Source of the DNA: Aquincola tertiaricarbonis
Lineage (GTDB): Bacteria; Pseudomonadota; Gammaproteobacteria; Burkholderiales; Burkholderiaceae_C
Assembly (NCBI RefSeq): GCF_023573145.1
Contig: NZ_CP097635.1
Location: 62,001-126,000 of the forward strand
Reading direction: 5' to 3'
DNA length: 64,000 nt
Made by a program: the position numbers and the translations under genes. Below, piece by piece: positions 24,934-34,448 of this stretch. The stretch's first letter is position 1; every line of letters starts with the position of its first letter. Under the pieces are notes generated by a model. The model worked only from the letters and a program-made list of their open reading frames with translations. It ran no database searches and was not told the DNA's origin.

Positions 24934-27069
24934 ATGCCCACCCGCAAGCCCGCGATGCCCGCCCCCGCTGCCCGCCGTACCGGCGGCAACAACACCAAGG
25001 CCGCCATGCCCCCCGGCACCGGCCAGGGCGGTGAAACCCACCAGACGGCCGGCGTCGGCCAGCCGCTGCTGACCAGCAACCAGGGCCTGCCGGTCGCCGA
25101 CAACCAGAACTCGCTGCACGGCGGCTACCGCGGCCCCACGCTGCTGGAAGACTTCCTGCTGCGCGAGAAGATCACCCACTTCGACCACGAACGCATCCCC
25201 GAGCGCATCGTGCATGCCCGCGGCTCGGCCGCGCACGGCTACTTCGAATGCCTGCGCGACTGCAGCGAATGGACCACGGCCAGCTTCCTGAGCAAGCCCA
25301 AGAAGCGCACGCCGGTGTTCACCCGCTTTTCCACCGTGGCCGGTGGCGCGGGCTCGGTGGACACGCCGCGCGACGTGCGCGGCTTCGCGGTCAAGTTCTA
25401 CACCGACGAAGGCAACTTCGACCTGGTGGGCAACAACATCCCGGTGTTCTTCATCCAGGACGCGATCAAGTTCCCCGACCTGATCCACGCGGTGAAGATG
25501 GAGCCCGACCGCGGCTTTCCGCAGGCGGCTTCGGCGCACGACACCTTCTGGGACTTCGTCTCGCTGATGCCCGAAAGCCTGCACATGATCATGTGGGCGA
25601 TGAGCGACCGCACCATCCCGCGCTCGCTGCGCATGATCGACGGCTTCGGCGTGCACACCTTCCGGCTGGTGAACGCGGCCGGCGAGTGGCGCTTCGTCAA
25701 GTTCCACTGGCGGGCCGGCCTGGGCGTGGAATCCACCACCTGGGACGAGGCGGTGAAGATCGCCGGCGCCGACACCGACTACCACCGCCGCGACCTGTGG
25801 GAAGCGATCGAACGCGGCGACTTCCCGACCTGGGAGCTGGGCCTGCAGGTGTTCGACCAGGCCACGGCCGACAGCCTGCCCTTCGACGTGCTGGACCCCA
25901 CCAAGGTCATTCCTGAGGAGATCGTGCCGATCGAGGTGGTGGGCCGCATGGTGCTGGACCGCAACCCGTCGAACTTCTTCGCCGAGACCGAGCAGGTGGC
26001 CTTCTGCCCCAGCCACCTGGTGCCGGGCCTGGACTTCAGCAACGACCCGCTGCTGCAGGGTCGGCTGCATTCGTATCTGGACACGCAGCTGTCGCGGCTG
26101 GGCACGCCCAACTTCCACCAGCTGCCCATCAACCAGGCGCGCTGCCCGGTGGCCAACTTCCAGCGCGATGGCCAGATGCAGATGCAGGTGCCCACGGGCC
26201 GCGTGGCCTACGAGCCCAACTCGCTGGGCAGCCGGCTGCCGCGTGAATCGCCGGAGCGTGGCTTCAACAGCCTGCCGCTGGAAGAAACCGGCCCCAAGCA
26301 ACGGCTGCGGCCCGAGAGCTTCGCCGACCACTACTCGCAGGCGCGCCTCTTCTTCCGCTCGATGACGGCGCCCGAGCAAGGCCACATGATCAATGCGCTG
26401 GCCTTCGAGCTGGGCAAGGTGGAAACCGGCGCCGTGCGCGACCGCGTGCTGTCGCACCTGGTGCTGGTGGACGAAACCCTGGCCCAGGCCGTGGCCGACA
26501 AGCTGGGCGTGGCAGCGGGCAGCATCTCGGCCGCCACGCCGGCCCGCACGCCGCAGGACCTGCCGCCCTCCCCCACGCTGAGCCAAGTGGCTAGCCGTGC
26601 CGGGGGACTCAAGGGCCGCCACCTGGCGATGTTGGTGGCCGAGGGCGCCGATGCCGAACTGGTGAGCACCACGCGCCAGGCGCTGGAAAAGGCGCGTGCC
26701 CGCGTGTCCGTGATCGCGCAGAAGATCGAAGGCGTGAAGCTGTCCGACGGCAGCCTGCTGAAGGCCGACGGCGCGCTGGCCGGCTCACCGTCCTGCCTCT
26801 TCGGCGCGGTGATCGTGCTGGGCGGCGAGGAAGGCATGCAGCCGCTGCTGGGCCACCCGGCCGCGCAGGACTTCCTGCGCGACGCCTGGCGCCACCTCAA
26901 GGCCATCGGCCTGGACGCGGCCGGCCAGCAGCTGGCCCAGGCCGCAGGCATCGGCAACGACGACGCGGTGCTGATGCTGAGCGACCGCAAGACGGTGGCC
27001 CGCTACCTGAAGGTGGCCGCCGCCGGCAAGCACTTCGCGCGTGAAGGGCAGCCGGGGACGGACGTCTGA
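24934..27069 (+). CDS. katE: Large-subunit monofunctional catalase (KatE/HPII clade)
   Basis: The 711-residue protein is a clade II catalase. The heme-side residues are His94 (RIVHARG), Asn167 (VGNNIP) and the proximal Tyr381 (RLHSYLDTQ), matching E. coli HPII spacing. The residue matching HPII His392 is Cys358 (AFCPSH), so the HPII His-Tyr crosslink cannot form. Residues from about 560 on are the flavodoxin-like C-terminal domain ([25 protein letters not shown]). The N-terminal extension is Pro/Gly-rich. GAGAGGAAAG precedes the ATG. It decomposes H2O2 in the cytoplasm. Confidence 0.95.
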   Translation: MPTRKPAMPAPAARRTGGNNTKAAMPPGTGQGGETHQTAGVGQPLLTSNQGLPVADNQNSLHGGYRGPTLLEDFLLREKITHFDHERIPERIVHARGSAAHGYFECLRDCSEWTTASFLSKPKKRTPVFTRFSTVAGGAGSVDTPRDVRGFAVKFYTDEGNFDLVGNNIPVFFIQDAIKFPDLIHAVKMEPDRGFPQAASAHDTFWDFVSLMPESLHMIMWAMSDRTIPRSLRMIDGFGVHTFRLVNAAGEWRFVKFHWRAGLGVESTTWDEAVKIAGADTDYHRRDLWEAIERGDFPTWELGLQVFDQATADSLPFDVLDPTKVIPEEIVPIEVVGRMVLDRNPSNFFAETEQVAFCPSHLVPGLDFSNDPLLQGRLHSYLDTQLSRLGTPNFHQLPINQARCPVANFQRDGQMQMQVPTGRVAYEPNSLGSRLPRESPERGFNSLPLEETGPKQRLRPESFADHYSQARLFFRSMTAPEQGHMINALAFELGKVETGAVRDRVLSHLVLVDETLAQAVADKLGVAAGSISAATPARTPQDLPPSPTLSQVASRAGGLKGRHLAMLVAEGADAELVSTTRQALEKARARVSVIAQKIEGVKLSDGSLLKADGALAGSPSCLFGAVIVLGGEEGMQPLLGHPAAQDFLRDAWRHLKAIGLDAAGQQLAQAAGIGNDDAVLMLSDRKTVARYLKVAAAGKHFAREGQPGTDV

Positions 27070-27990
27070 TCAGTCCGGGGCGCGGAAGGCCATCACCTTC
27101 AGCGCCCGGTCGGCCGACACGTCGCCGAACACGGCCGGGTTGGCCACCCGCTCCACGAACTGCAGCGTGGGCGCCTCGGCCTGCATGCCCTGCAGCAGGA
27201 AGTCGGCACCCAGCTTGGGCGTGTTCAAGCACAGCAGCGCCAGCCCGCCCGGCGCCAGCAGCTCGGGCAGCCGACGCATCACGCGCGGGTAGTCCTTGGG
27301 CGCCATGAAGCTGCCCTTCTGGTGGCTGGGCGGGTCGGCCACGATCAGGTCGTAGGGCGCACCGCGCTTGATCTTGCCCCATGAGTTGAAGATGTCGTGC
27401 GGCATGAAGGCGGCCCGCGCGGCTATGCCGTTGAGACCGTGGTTGCGCTGCCCGATGGACAGCGCGCCGCCGGCCATGTCCACATTGGTCACATGCCCTG
27501 CCCCCGCCTGCAGCGCCGCCACCGAGAAGGCGCAGGTGTAGGCGAACAGGTTGAGCACGCGGCCACCCGGCTGCTGCGCGGCCCAGCGGCGCACCCAGCG
27601 CCGGCCTTCGACCATGTCGAGGAAGAAGCCGTGGTTCTGCCCGCGCAGCAGGTGCACGCCGTAGCGGGCGCCGTCTTCCTCCACCACGTGTTCGGCCGGT
27701 ACCTCGCCGGCCATCAGCCGGTTGGTGGCCCTTGATTCGTCGCGCTGCTGGAACACCCAGTTCAGCGGCTCGCCGGGCGCCACCTGGGCCCCGCGCGCGG
27801 CCAGCGCCTGGCCGATGGTGTGCAGCGCGGCTTCTTCCACCGGCGCGAAGCTGGTGAACAGCCACACCGGCGGATAAGCGTCCAGCGTGAAGGCCTCGCA
27901 GCCCGGGTACAGGCCGCCGCGCCCGTGGAAGTGGCGGCCGGCCTCGGTGGGCCGGGGCAGCGTGGCGATGGTGTCGAGCAGGGCTTGCAT
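27070..27990 (-). CDS. Class I SAM-dependent methyltransferase, RlmI-like
   Basis: The 306-residue protein has motif I VLNLFAYTCAFSVAALQAGAG, an acidic VDM after it, and motif IV DLIVADPPSHQKGSF, which resembles rRNA m5C methyltransferases such as RlmI, although the family's catalytic-Cys motif is not clearly seen. HGFFLDMVEGRRWVRRW matches the GFFLDQRxNR segment before motif I. The N-terminal 130 residues form a different domain. The ATG at 27990 was preferred to a TTG 36 bases upstream. It is convergent with the catalase gene with no gap. An RNA or nucleic acid base target is likely. Confidence 0.8.
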   Translation of the reverse strand: MQALLDTIATLPRPTEAGRHFHGRGGLYPGCEAFTLDAYPPVWLFTSFAPVEEAALHTIGQALAARGAQVAPGEPLNWVFQQRDESRATNRLMAGEVPAEHVVEEDGARYGVHLLRGQNHGFFLDMVEGRRWVRRWAAQQPGGRVLNLFAYTCAFSVAALQAGAGHVTNVDMAGGALSIGQRNHGLNGIAARAAFMPHDIFNSWGKIKRGAPYDLIVADPPSHQKGSFMAPKDYPRVMRRLPELLAPGGLALLCLNTPKLGADFLLQGMQAEAPTLQFVERVANPAVFGDVSADRALKVMAFRAPD

Positions 27991-28044
27991 CGGTGGTGCG
28001 TTGAGCGGGTGCGCGAGTGTAGGCAAGCGGCACTGGCGGCATCG

Positions 28045-28083
28045 GCGGGCCCCGCATGCCGCGTTGCGGCATCGTCGGCCCGC
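28045..28083. other. Two-tier hairpin in a divergent promoter gap
   Basis: An inner stem ATGCCGC/GCGGCAT with a three-base loop (28056-28072) sits inside an outer stem GCGGGCC/GGCCCGC, separated by 4x4 bases. It lies between the divergent methyltransferase and small-secreted-protein genes, so it is not a terminator for either. It could be an operator or leader structure. Confidence 0.4.
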
Positions 28084-28168
28084 GGACCACCGGCTGTCCT
28101 ACACCGCGCATGCAGTGCCCCGCATGAAATGTGGTCAGGCGGCCCGTGGCCGCATCCGGAGGTGATCC

Positions 28169-28483
28169 ATGATCCGCACCCCTGCCCTGCTGGCCACCGC
28201 CCTGCTGGCCGCCGCAGCCGCCACCGCCCAGACCACCGACCTGGTGGCCTACCAGGGCACCAACGCCATCCGCCTGACCGAGGCGGCCTGCACCGACGAT
28301 GCGGTGCTCAAGCAGCTGTCTCCCGAGCTGCGCCCCTATTTCCGCAGCGCCTGGGCGCAGGTGGAAGGCAAGCGCTACAAGGCCTGCTGGGGCACCCTGC
28401 CCACCGCGGTGATCGTGGTGTACGAAGACGGCGACCAGGGCCTGGTGCCGCTGACCGACCTGCGCGTGCCGATAGACATCTAG
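28169..28483 (+). CDS. Small secreted protein of unknown function
   Basis: The 104-residue product has a signal peptide (LLATALLAAAAATAQ) and a mature part of about 84 residues with two cysteines (EAACTDDA and YKACWG) that could form a disulfide. An aromatic stretch, RPYFRSAW, lies between them. No family recognised. It has GGAGG ten bases before the ATG. Its stop codon TAG overlaps the stop of the convergent debranching enzyme gene in the palindrome CTAG. Confidence 0.75.
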   Translation: MIRTPALLATALLAAAAATAQTTDLVAYQGTNAIRLTEAACTDDAVLKQLSPELRPYFRSAWAQVEGKRYKACWGTLPTAVIVVYEDGDQGLVPLTDLRVPIDI

Positions 28484-30504
28484 GCAACTGCGCGTGTGGC
28501 CTGCCACGCGCGCAGCAGTTCGGCCACGCTCCAGGCCTGGGCGAAGCAGCCTTCGGGACGCTGCGGCGCATCACCGTCGAACACCTCGCTCACCTGGCCG
28601 ATGCCGGCCTGGCGCAGGTGGCCCGGCAGCGCGGCCAGCATGGCGCGCGCCTCGGCCGGGTTGGCATGTTCACGCAGCCAGGCATCGATGAAGTGACCCA
28701 GTAGCCAGGGCCATACGGTGCCCTGGTGGTAGGCGGCATCGCGGGCGCGCAAGTCACCCTCGTAGCGCGGCTGGTAGGCCGCTTCGCGCGGGCCCAGGGT
28801 GCGCAGGCCGCAGGGTGTCAGCAGTTCGCGGCGCAGCGTGGCCAGCACCGGGGCCCACAGCGGCCGCTGCAGCACCGGGTAGCTGAGCGAGAGGCTGAAC
28901 ACCTGGTTCGGCCGCAGCGTGGCGTCGTCGCCTTCGGGCCCATCGACCACGTCCAGCAGGTGGCCCCGCTCGGCCGACCAGAAGCGTCGGTTGAAGCTGT
29001 CGCCCACCCGGTCGGCCATCGCATCGAAGCCGTCGTCGGGCAGGTCGTGCTGCTGCGACCAGTCGGCCATCAGCCGCAGCGCGTTGAACCACAGCGCCTG
29101 GATCTCCACCGGCTTGCCGCGCCGCGGCGTCACCACCCAGTCGTCCAGCTTGGCGTCCATCCAGGTGAGCTGGTAGCCCTCGGCCGCGGCGCGCAGCAGG
29201 CCGTCGCCGGCATCCACGCCGATGCCGAAGCGGGTGCCGTGCACGTGGTGCCGCACCACCTCGCGCAGCGCCGGGTACAGCGCCGGCACCAGGCTGTCGT
29301 CGCCGCTGCGGATGGTGTAGCGGTCCAGCGCATGGAAGAACCACAGCGTGGCGTCCACCGTGTGGTACAGGCCCTCGCGCCCGCCCTCGGGAAAGAGGTT
29401 GGGCAGCAACCCGTCGCGCAGGTAGCCGGCGAAGGTGTGCAGGATGGCCCGCGCCTCGGCATGGCGGCCGCTGGCCAGGGTCAGGCCTTCCAGCGCAATC
29501 ATGGTGTCGCGGCCCCAGTCGGTGAACCAGGGGTAGCCGGCGATCACCGAGCGGCGGTGGGCGTCGTCGGCTGACTCGCCTGGCGCACGGACCACCGGCC
29601 GCACGATGAAGGCATCGGCGGCCAGCACCAGGCGGGCTTCGATGTCTTCATCCTCGGTCGCCTGCGCAGCGTCGCCGCGCTCGGCCAGACCGGCCGTCAT
29701 CAACAGCAGCGCCTGGCGGTCCAGCTCGGCCTCGAAGAGGCTGTCCACCGGGCCCAGCGGCGCGTCGCCCGCCAGCGTGGCCCGCAGTGCCACGTCGCGG
29801 CCGGTGGCCAGCGGCGCGGTCCAGTGGCCCGGGCTGTGCTGGTGCTCGGCATGGTCGTAGCCTCTGGCCTGTTCCAGCGCCAGGTGGCGTGCCGGGTCCA
29901 GCAGCCCGTCGTGCTGGAAAGGCAGGCCCGCAGGCTCGGTGGCCAGCTGCATCACCAGGCCTTCGTGCAGCGTCAGCCGCAGGCTGCCGGCTTCGCCGTC
30001 GTCGGCCTGGTAGCGCGGCACGTCCTCGCAGGGCAGCGGGTCGTCCTGCCGGCGGGCGGCCACGTAAGGCCGCAGCAGCAGCCGGCAGGCCGCACCTTGC
30101 AGCAGGCGCCAGCGCACCGCCACCGCCTGGTGGCCGTGCGGCATCACCACCGACCGTTCGATCACCCGGCCGGGCAGCTCGTAGCGCCACACCGGCAGGC
30201 TGCCTTCCAGGCGAAAGCCGGCCAGGTGCGCATCCAGCACCCAGGCGCCATCGTCGGCCACCACGCTGTCGTCCAGCCGCGGCAGCAGCACATGGCGGCC
30301 GCGCGGCCGGTCCAGGTTGGGCACGAACCAGCCGTGGTAGCGGCGCGTGGCCGGCCCCTGCACGGCGCCGCAGGCATAGCCACCCAGGCCATTGGTGATC
30401 AACCACTCCGCGCCGGGGCTTGCATCGGGGGGCCGGCTTTGGCAGAGGGCGGCCTGGGGATTTGCAACAGGCAGCATCAGGGTGGGCAGGTTGCGAGGCA
30501 TCAT
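28480..30504 (-). CDS. Glycogen debranching-type enzyme (amylo-1,6-glucosidase family)
   Basis: The 674-residue protein has the archaeal/bacterial GDE layout: N-terminal beta domain with EWLITNGLGGYACGAVQGPATRRYHG (cut into EWLITNGLGGYACG and RRYHG) and a C-terminal (alpha/alpha)6 barrel with GYPWFTDWGRDTMIALEGL, LYHTVDATLWFFHAL, LTWMDAK and YHQGTVWPWLLGHFIDA. WMDAK and the terminal acidic residues are the usual catalytic region. It probably trims alpha-1,6 branches of glycogen or related glucan. AAGGA precedes the ATG at 30504. No other glycogen gene adjoins it. Confidence 0.88.
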   Translation of the reverse strand: MMPRNLPTLMLPVANPQAALCQSRPPDASPGAEWLITNGLGGYACGAVQGPATRRYHGWFVPNLDRPRGRHVLLPRLDDSVVADDGAWVLDAHLAGFRLEGSLPVWRYELPGRVIERSVVMPHGHQAVAVRWRLLQGAACRLLLRPYVAARRQDDPLPCEDVPRYQADDGEAGSLRLTLHEGLVMQLATEPAGLPFQHDGLLDPARHLALEQARGYDHAEHQHSPGHWTAPLATGRDVALRATLAGDAPLGPVDSLFEAELDRQALLLMTAGLAERGDAAQATEDEDIEARLVLAADAFIVRPVVRAPGESADDAHRRSVIAGYPWFTDWGRDTMIALEGLTLASGRHAEARAILHTFAGYLRDGLLPNLFPEGGREGLYHTVDATLWFFHALDRYTIRSGDDSLVPALYPALREVVRHHVHGTRFGIGVDAGDGLLRAAAEGYQLTWMDAKLDDWVVTPRRGKPVEIQALWFNALRLMADWSQQHDLPDDGFDAMADRVGDSFNRRFWSAERGHLLDVVDGPEGDDATLRPNQVFSLSLSYPVLQRPLWAPVLATLRRELLTPCGLRTLGPREAAYQPRYEGDLRARDAAYHQGTVWPWLLGHFIDAWLREHANPAEARAMLAALPGHLRQAGIGQVSEVFDGDAPQRPEGCFAQAWSVAELLRAWQATRAVA

Positions 30505-30642
30505 GAAGGGTCCTTGGTCGGCCCCGGCGATGTTGGCACCAGCCATGCCCAGCCGCCATGCCAGCGCCGGACCGGCCCTTGCCGCGTTCCTTCAGCAGTT
30601 CTCCGGCAGCTTTCCGCAACCCTTTTCAAGCAGAGAACTTCC

Positions 30643-31104
30643 ATGCCCACCATCGACATCAACGGCCAGCCGCGCGCCATGGACGTCACCGACGACATGC
30701 CGCTGCTCTGGGCAGTGCGCGACGTCGCCGGGCTCACCGGCACCAAGTTCGGCTGCGGCATCGCCATGTGCGGTGCCTGTACGGTGCACCTGGATGGCGA
30801 AGCCATCCGCTCCTGCGTCACGCCCGTGGCCGCCTGCACCGGCAAACGTGTGGTCACCATCGAGGCGATCGAGAACGACCCCGTCGGCCAGCGCGTGCAG
30901 GCCGCCTGGCGCGAGCTGGACGTGGTGCAGTGCGGCTATTGCCAGTCGGGCCAGGTGATGCAGGCCACTGCGCTGCTGCGCAGCAACCCCAATCCGTCTG
31001 ACGCCGACATCGACGCCGCGATGAGCGGCAACGTGTGCCGCTGCGGCACCTACAACCGCATCCGCGCCGCCATCAAGCTGGCTGCCTCGCGCAAGGGAGC
31101 CTGA
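30643..31104 (+). CDS. 2Fe-2S subunit of a molybdenum hydroxylase (IorA-like)
   Basis: The 153-residue protein has both iron-sulfur clusters of the xanthine oxidase family small subunit: the plant-ferredoxin type CGIAMCGACTVHLDG with a further Cys, and the alpha-helical CGYCQSGQVM with CRCGTYNRI. It delivers electrons from the molybdopterin subunit encoded directly downstream. The pattern is that of isoquinoline 1-oxidoreductase alpha subunit. No FAD subunit is present, as in the IorAB type, where electrons go to a cytochrome or quinone. Confidence 0.93.
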   Translation: MPTIDINGQPRAMDVTDDMPLLWAVRDVAGLTGTKFGCGIAMCGACTVHLDGEAIRSCVTPVAACTGKRVVTIEAIENDPVGQRVQAAWRELDVVQCGYCQSGQVMQATALLRSNPNPSDADIDAAMSGNVCRCGTYNRIRAAIKLAASRKGA

Positions 31105-31106
31105 CC

Positions 31107-33332
31107 ATGTCCGTGCCGATGAACACCCTGCCCCGCCGCAGCTTCCTGAAGTTCGGCGCCGCCACCGGTGGTGGCCTGCTGGTGAGCTTTGCGCTGCCGC
31201 TGCGCGCGCAACCCGACCGCAAGGAAAAGCCGGCCGAAGCGGCCGTCGGCCAGGCCGCCGAGAAGGCCACCGGTGAAGCCGGTGCGCTGGCCCACAACGC
31301 CTTCATCCGCATCGACCGCGAGGGCGTGGTCACGCTGGTGATGCACAAGGTGGAGATGGGCCAGGGCACCTACACCTCGATGCCGATGCTGCTGGCCGAA
31401 GAGCTGGAAGTCGACATCACCCAGGTGAAGCTGGAGCATGCACCGCCCGACAACGAACGTTATGGCGACCCGCTGCTGGGCGGCCAGGTGACGGGCGGTT
31501 CCACCTCGGTGCGCGGCGCCTGGGTGCCGCTGCGCAAGGCGGGCGCCAGCGCCCGCACGGTGCTGGTGGCCACCGCGGCCGACCGCTGGGGCGTGCCGGC
31601 GTCCGCCTGCACGGTGCGCAATGGCGTGGTCACCCACACCGCCAGCGGCCGCAGCCTGCACTACGGCCAGCTGGTGGACGAAGCGGCCCGCCGCCCGGCC
31701 CCGGCCGACGTGAAGCTCAAGCCCGCCAAGGACTTCAAGCTCATCGGCACGCCGGTCAAGCGGCTGGATTCGCCCGAGAAGGTGAACGGCCGTGCCCGCT
31801 TCGGCATTGACGTGCGCCTGCCCGGCATGCTGGTGGCCACGGTGGCCGCCTCGCCGGTGGTGGGCGGCACGCTCAAGAGCGCCGATGAAGCCAAGGCCCT
31901 GGCGGTCAAGGGCGTGCGCCAGGTGCTGAAGATCGACAACGCGGTAGCCGTGGTGGGTGATCACATGTGGGCCGCCAAGCAAGGCCTGGCCGCACTGGCC
32001 CCCACCTGGAACGACGGCCCCAACGCCGGCTTCACCAATGCCAAGTTGGTGGCCGACATGCAGGCAGCCGCCGCCAAGCCCGGCGCCGTGGCCCGCAACG
32101 ACGGCGATGCGGCCCAGGCGTTTGCGCAAGCCCCCGGCCGCAAGCTGGAAGCGGTGTACGAGCTGCCCTTCCTGGCCCACGCCACGATGGAGCCGATCAA
32201 TACCACGGTGGTGCTGCAGGCCGATGGCTGCGACGTCTACGTGGGCACCCAGGTGCCCACCATCGCGCAGGGCGCGGTGGCCAAGCTCACCGGCCTGCCG
32301 CTGGACAAGGTGCGCATCCACAACCACCTGATCGGCGGTGGCTTCGGCCGCCGGCTGGAGGTCGATTCGGTGGTGCAGGCCGTGGCCTTTGCCAAGAAGG
32401 CCAAGCCGGGCACGCCGATCAAGTTCGTGTGGACGCGGGAAGAGGACATCCAGCACGACATGTTCCGCCCTTACTACTACGACCGCCTGCAGGCCGCGCT
32501 CGATGCGCAGGGCCGGCCGGTGTCGTGGTCGCACCGCATCACCGCCTCGTCCATCATGGCGCGCTTCGCACCGCCGGCCGTGAAGGACGGCGTGGACCCC
32601 GACGCAGTGGAAGGTGCCAAGGACCTGCCCTACCAGATCCCGAACGTGAAGGTGGACTACGTGCGGCATGAGCCGCCGGTGCCCACCGCCTTCTGGCGCG
32701 GCGTCGGCCCCACGCACAACATCTTCGTGGTGGAAAGCTTCATGGACGAGCTGGCCGCCGCGGCCGGGGCCGATCCGTTCGAGTACCGCCGCGGCCTGCT
32801 GGCCAAGGCCCCGCGCGAGCGCCGGGTGCTGGAGCTGGCAGCCGAGAAGGCCGGCTGGAAGACGCCGATGAAGCCCATCGAAGGCAAGCGCGTGGGCCGT
32901 GGCATCTCGGTGCAGTTCGCCTTCGGCAGCTACCTGGCCCAGGTGGCCGAGGTGGCGGTGGATGGTGAAGGCAACGTGCAGGTGCTGCGCGTGGTGTGCG
33001 CGGTGGACTGCGGCCAGGTGATCAACCCCGACACCGTGCGGGCGCAGATCGAGAGTGGCGTCAACTTCGGCATCACCGCCGCGCTGTGGAGCGAGATCAC
33101 CTTCGACCAGGGCCGGGTGATGCAGAACAACTTCACCGACTACCGCATGCTGCGCATGAACGAGTCGCCCACGATCGACGTGCACATCATCAACAGCACC
33201 GAAGACCCGGGCGGCATCGGCGAGCCCGGCACCTCGGCGCTGGCCCCGGCCGTCACCAACGCGGTGTTCGCGGCCACCGGCCAGCGCATCCGCAAGCTGC
33301 CCATCGGCGAGCAGCTGGCCAGGAAGGCCTGA
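31107..33332 (+). CDS. Molybdopterin-binding subunit of a Tat-exported aldehyde/N-heterocycle oxidoreductase (IorB-like)
   Basis: The 741-residue protein begins with a Tat signal (LPRRSFLKFG then a hydrophobic stretch ending ALPLRAQ), so the holoenzyme is probably moved to the periplasm with its partner. Landmarks are MGQGTYTSMPMLLAEEL near the start, GGGFGRRLEVD for the molybdopterin cofactor, AFWRGVGPTHN, and the active-site Glu in GGIGEPGTSALAPAV. It should hydroxylate aldehydes or nitrogen heterocycles. It starts two bases after the iron-sulfur gene. Substrate undefined. Confidence 0.92.
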   Translation: MSVPMNTLPRRSFLKFGAATGGGLLVSFALPLRAQPDRKEKPAEAAVGQAAEKATGEAGALAHNAFIRIDREGVVTLVMHKVEMGQGTYTSMPMLLAEELEVDITQVKLEHAPPDNERYGDPLLGGQVTGGSTSVRGAWVPLRKAGASARTVLVATAADRWGVPASACTVRNGVVTHTASGRSLHYGQLVDEAARRPAPADVKLKPAKDFKLIGTPVKRLDSPEKVNGRARFGIDVRLPGMLVATVAASPVVGGTLKSADEAKALAVKGVRQVLKIDNAVAVVGDHMWAAKQGLAALAPTWNDGPNAGFTNAKLVADMQAAAAKPGAVARNDGDAAQAFAQAPGRKLEAVYELPFLAHATMEPINTTVVLQADGCDVYVGTQVPTIAQGAVAKLTGLPLDKVRIHNHLIGGGFGRRLEVDSVVQAVAFAKKAKPGTPIKFVWTREEDIQHDMFRPYYYDRLQAALDAQGRPVSWSHRITASSIMARFAPPAVKDGVDPDAVEGAKDLPYQIPNVKVDYVRHEPPVPTAFWRGVGPTHNIFVVESFMDELAAAAGADPFEYRRGLLAKAPRERRVLELAAEKAGWKTPMKPIEGKRVGRGISVQFAFGSYLAQVAEVAVDGEGNVQVLRVVCAVDCGQVINPDTVRAQIESGVNFGITAALWSEITFDQGRVMQNNFTDYRMLRMNESPTIDVHIINSTEDPGGIGEPGTSALAPAVTNAVFAATGQRIRKLPIGEQLARKA

Positions 33333-34427
33333 TCAGGGCTGCGCAAAGAAGTCGAGGATGGCCGTCATCGCCGGCAGGCGGTAGCGGTCGGCCTCGACCA
33401 GCAGCTCATGCCGCGCGCCTTCGATGCGCAGCGGGCACGGCTGTGGCCGCACCGCCGGCTGCAGCCCGGCACAGAAGGCGGCCTGGCCAGCGGCCGTCAC
33501 CGCGGTGTCTTCCCCGGCCTGCAGCACCAGCAGCCGGGCGTCGATGCGGCCGGCGCCTTCGATCAACGCGTCCGACGCCTGGCAGGCCGCCCGTGCCCAG
33601 CCCCGCGTGGGGCCGCCCAGCGCCACCTGGCGCCGTTCGCTGATCACCTGTTCCACGAGGCCGTGGCGCACGGCCGAATGCGTCAGTTCATTGCGGCTGT
33701 CGTCGAAGGTACTGGCCTTCCAGCCGGCGTCCAGCAGGCCGGCCCAGCAGGTGGGGCAAACACCGCCGGTGGCCTTGAACCACAGGCAGCCGGTGGTGGC
33801 GCTGAACAACACCTTGGCATTGGGCGCATGCATCGGCGACGACAGCGCCGCCGCGCGGATGACGCCCGGGTGCCGCTCGAGGTACAACGAGGCGATGCCG
33901 CCGCCCATCGAGTGCGCCAGCATCAGCAGCGGCCGGCCCGCCGAGCGCGGGCGCACCACGCGGTGGATGAACACAGCCAGGTCGGCCACGTAGTCGTCGA
34001 ACGAGGCCACATGGCCCTTTTCCGGCTCGTCCGCCAGCAGCCGCGGCGACAGGCCCTGGCCGCGGTGGTCCAGCGTGTACACCGCATAGCCCTGGCGCCA
34101 CAGGTCGTGCATCACCTCGGCGTACTTCAGCAGCGTCTCGGTGCGGCCGTTGACGATGACCACGCTGGCCCGCGGCTGCGGCGGCTCGGCCAGCGCATAG
34201 GCCAGCATCAGCCCGCCGCTGGCGGCGAAGCGGCCCTGCACCACCTGCTGCCGCCAGAAGGGCTGGATCTGGCTGGCCATGCGGGCCGGCAGCTCGGCCT
34301 CGGTGGCCAGGCCATACGGATTGGCCGGCGGGCCGGCGGGCTCCGGCGAGGCCGCGGGGTGCTGGCAGCCGGCCAGCCATGCCGGCAGGGCCACGGCCAT
34401 CAGCCGCATGAACGACAGCAGGTTCAT
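33333..34427 (-). CDS. Alpha/beta-hydrolase lipoprotein, lysophospholipase/monoglyceride lipase type
   Basis: The 364-residue protein has a signal peptide with lipobox WLAGC and a hydrolase domain. Nucleophile elbow is AHSMGGGIASLYL, preceded by VVIVNGRTETLLKYAEV (oxyanion-hole region) and YTLDHRGQGLSPR. The acid is in LLVLQAGEDTAV and the His in GARHELLVEAD. This is the PldB-like pattern of an outer-membrane or periplasmic lipase. Several Met codons overlap; the ATG at 34427 is best spaced after GGGAGG. The stop is back to back with the molybdopterin subunit gene. Confidence 0.87.
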   Translation of the reverse strand: MNLLSFMRLMAVALPAWLAGCQHPAASPEPAGPPANPYGLATEAELPARMASQIQPFWRQQVVQGRFAASGGLMLAYALAEPPQPRASVVIVNGRTETLLKYAEVMHDLWRQGYAVYTLDHRGQGLSPRLLADEPEKGHVASFDDYVADLAVFIHRVVRPRSAGRPLLMLAHSMGGGIASLYLERHPGVIRAAALSSPMHAPNAKVLFSATTGCLWFKATGGVCPTCWAGLLDAGWKASTFDDSRNELTHSAVRHGLVEQVISERRQVALGGPTRGWARAACQASDALIEGAGRIDARLLVLQAGEDTAVTAAGQAAFCAGLQPAVRPQPCPLRIEGARHELLVEADRYRLPAMTAILDFFAQP

Positions 34428-34448
34428 CATCACCTCCCGGGGCAGGCC

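Noticed and set aside
23323..27069. A 1248-codon open frame that runs through the chemoreceptor gene into the catalase
   Set aside because: Its first 530 codons are low-complexity Arg/Gly/Ala translation in the wrong frame of the chemoreceptor. Only the catalase part from 24934, with its own ribosome site, is real.
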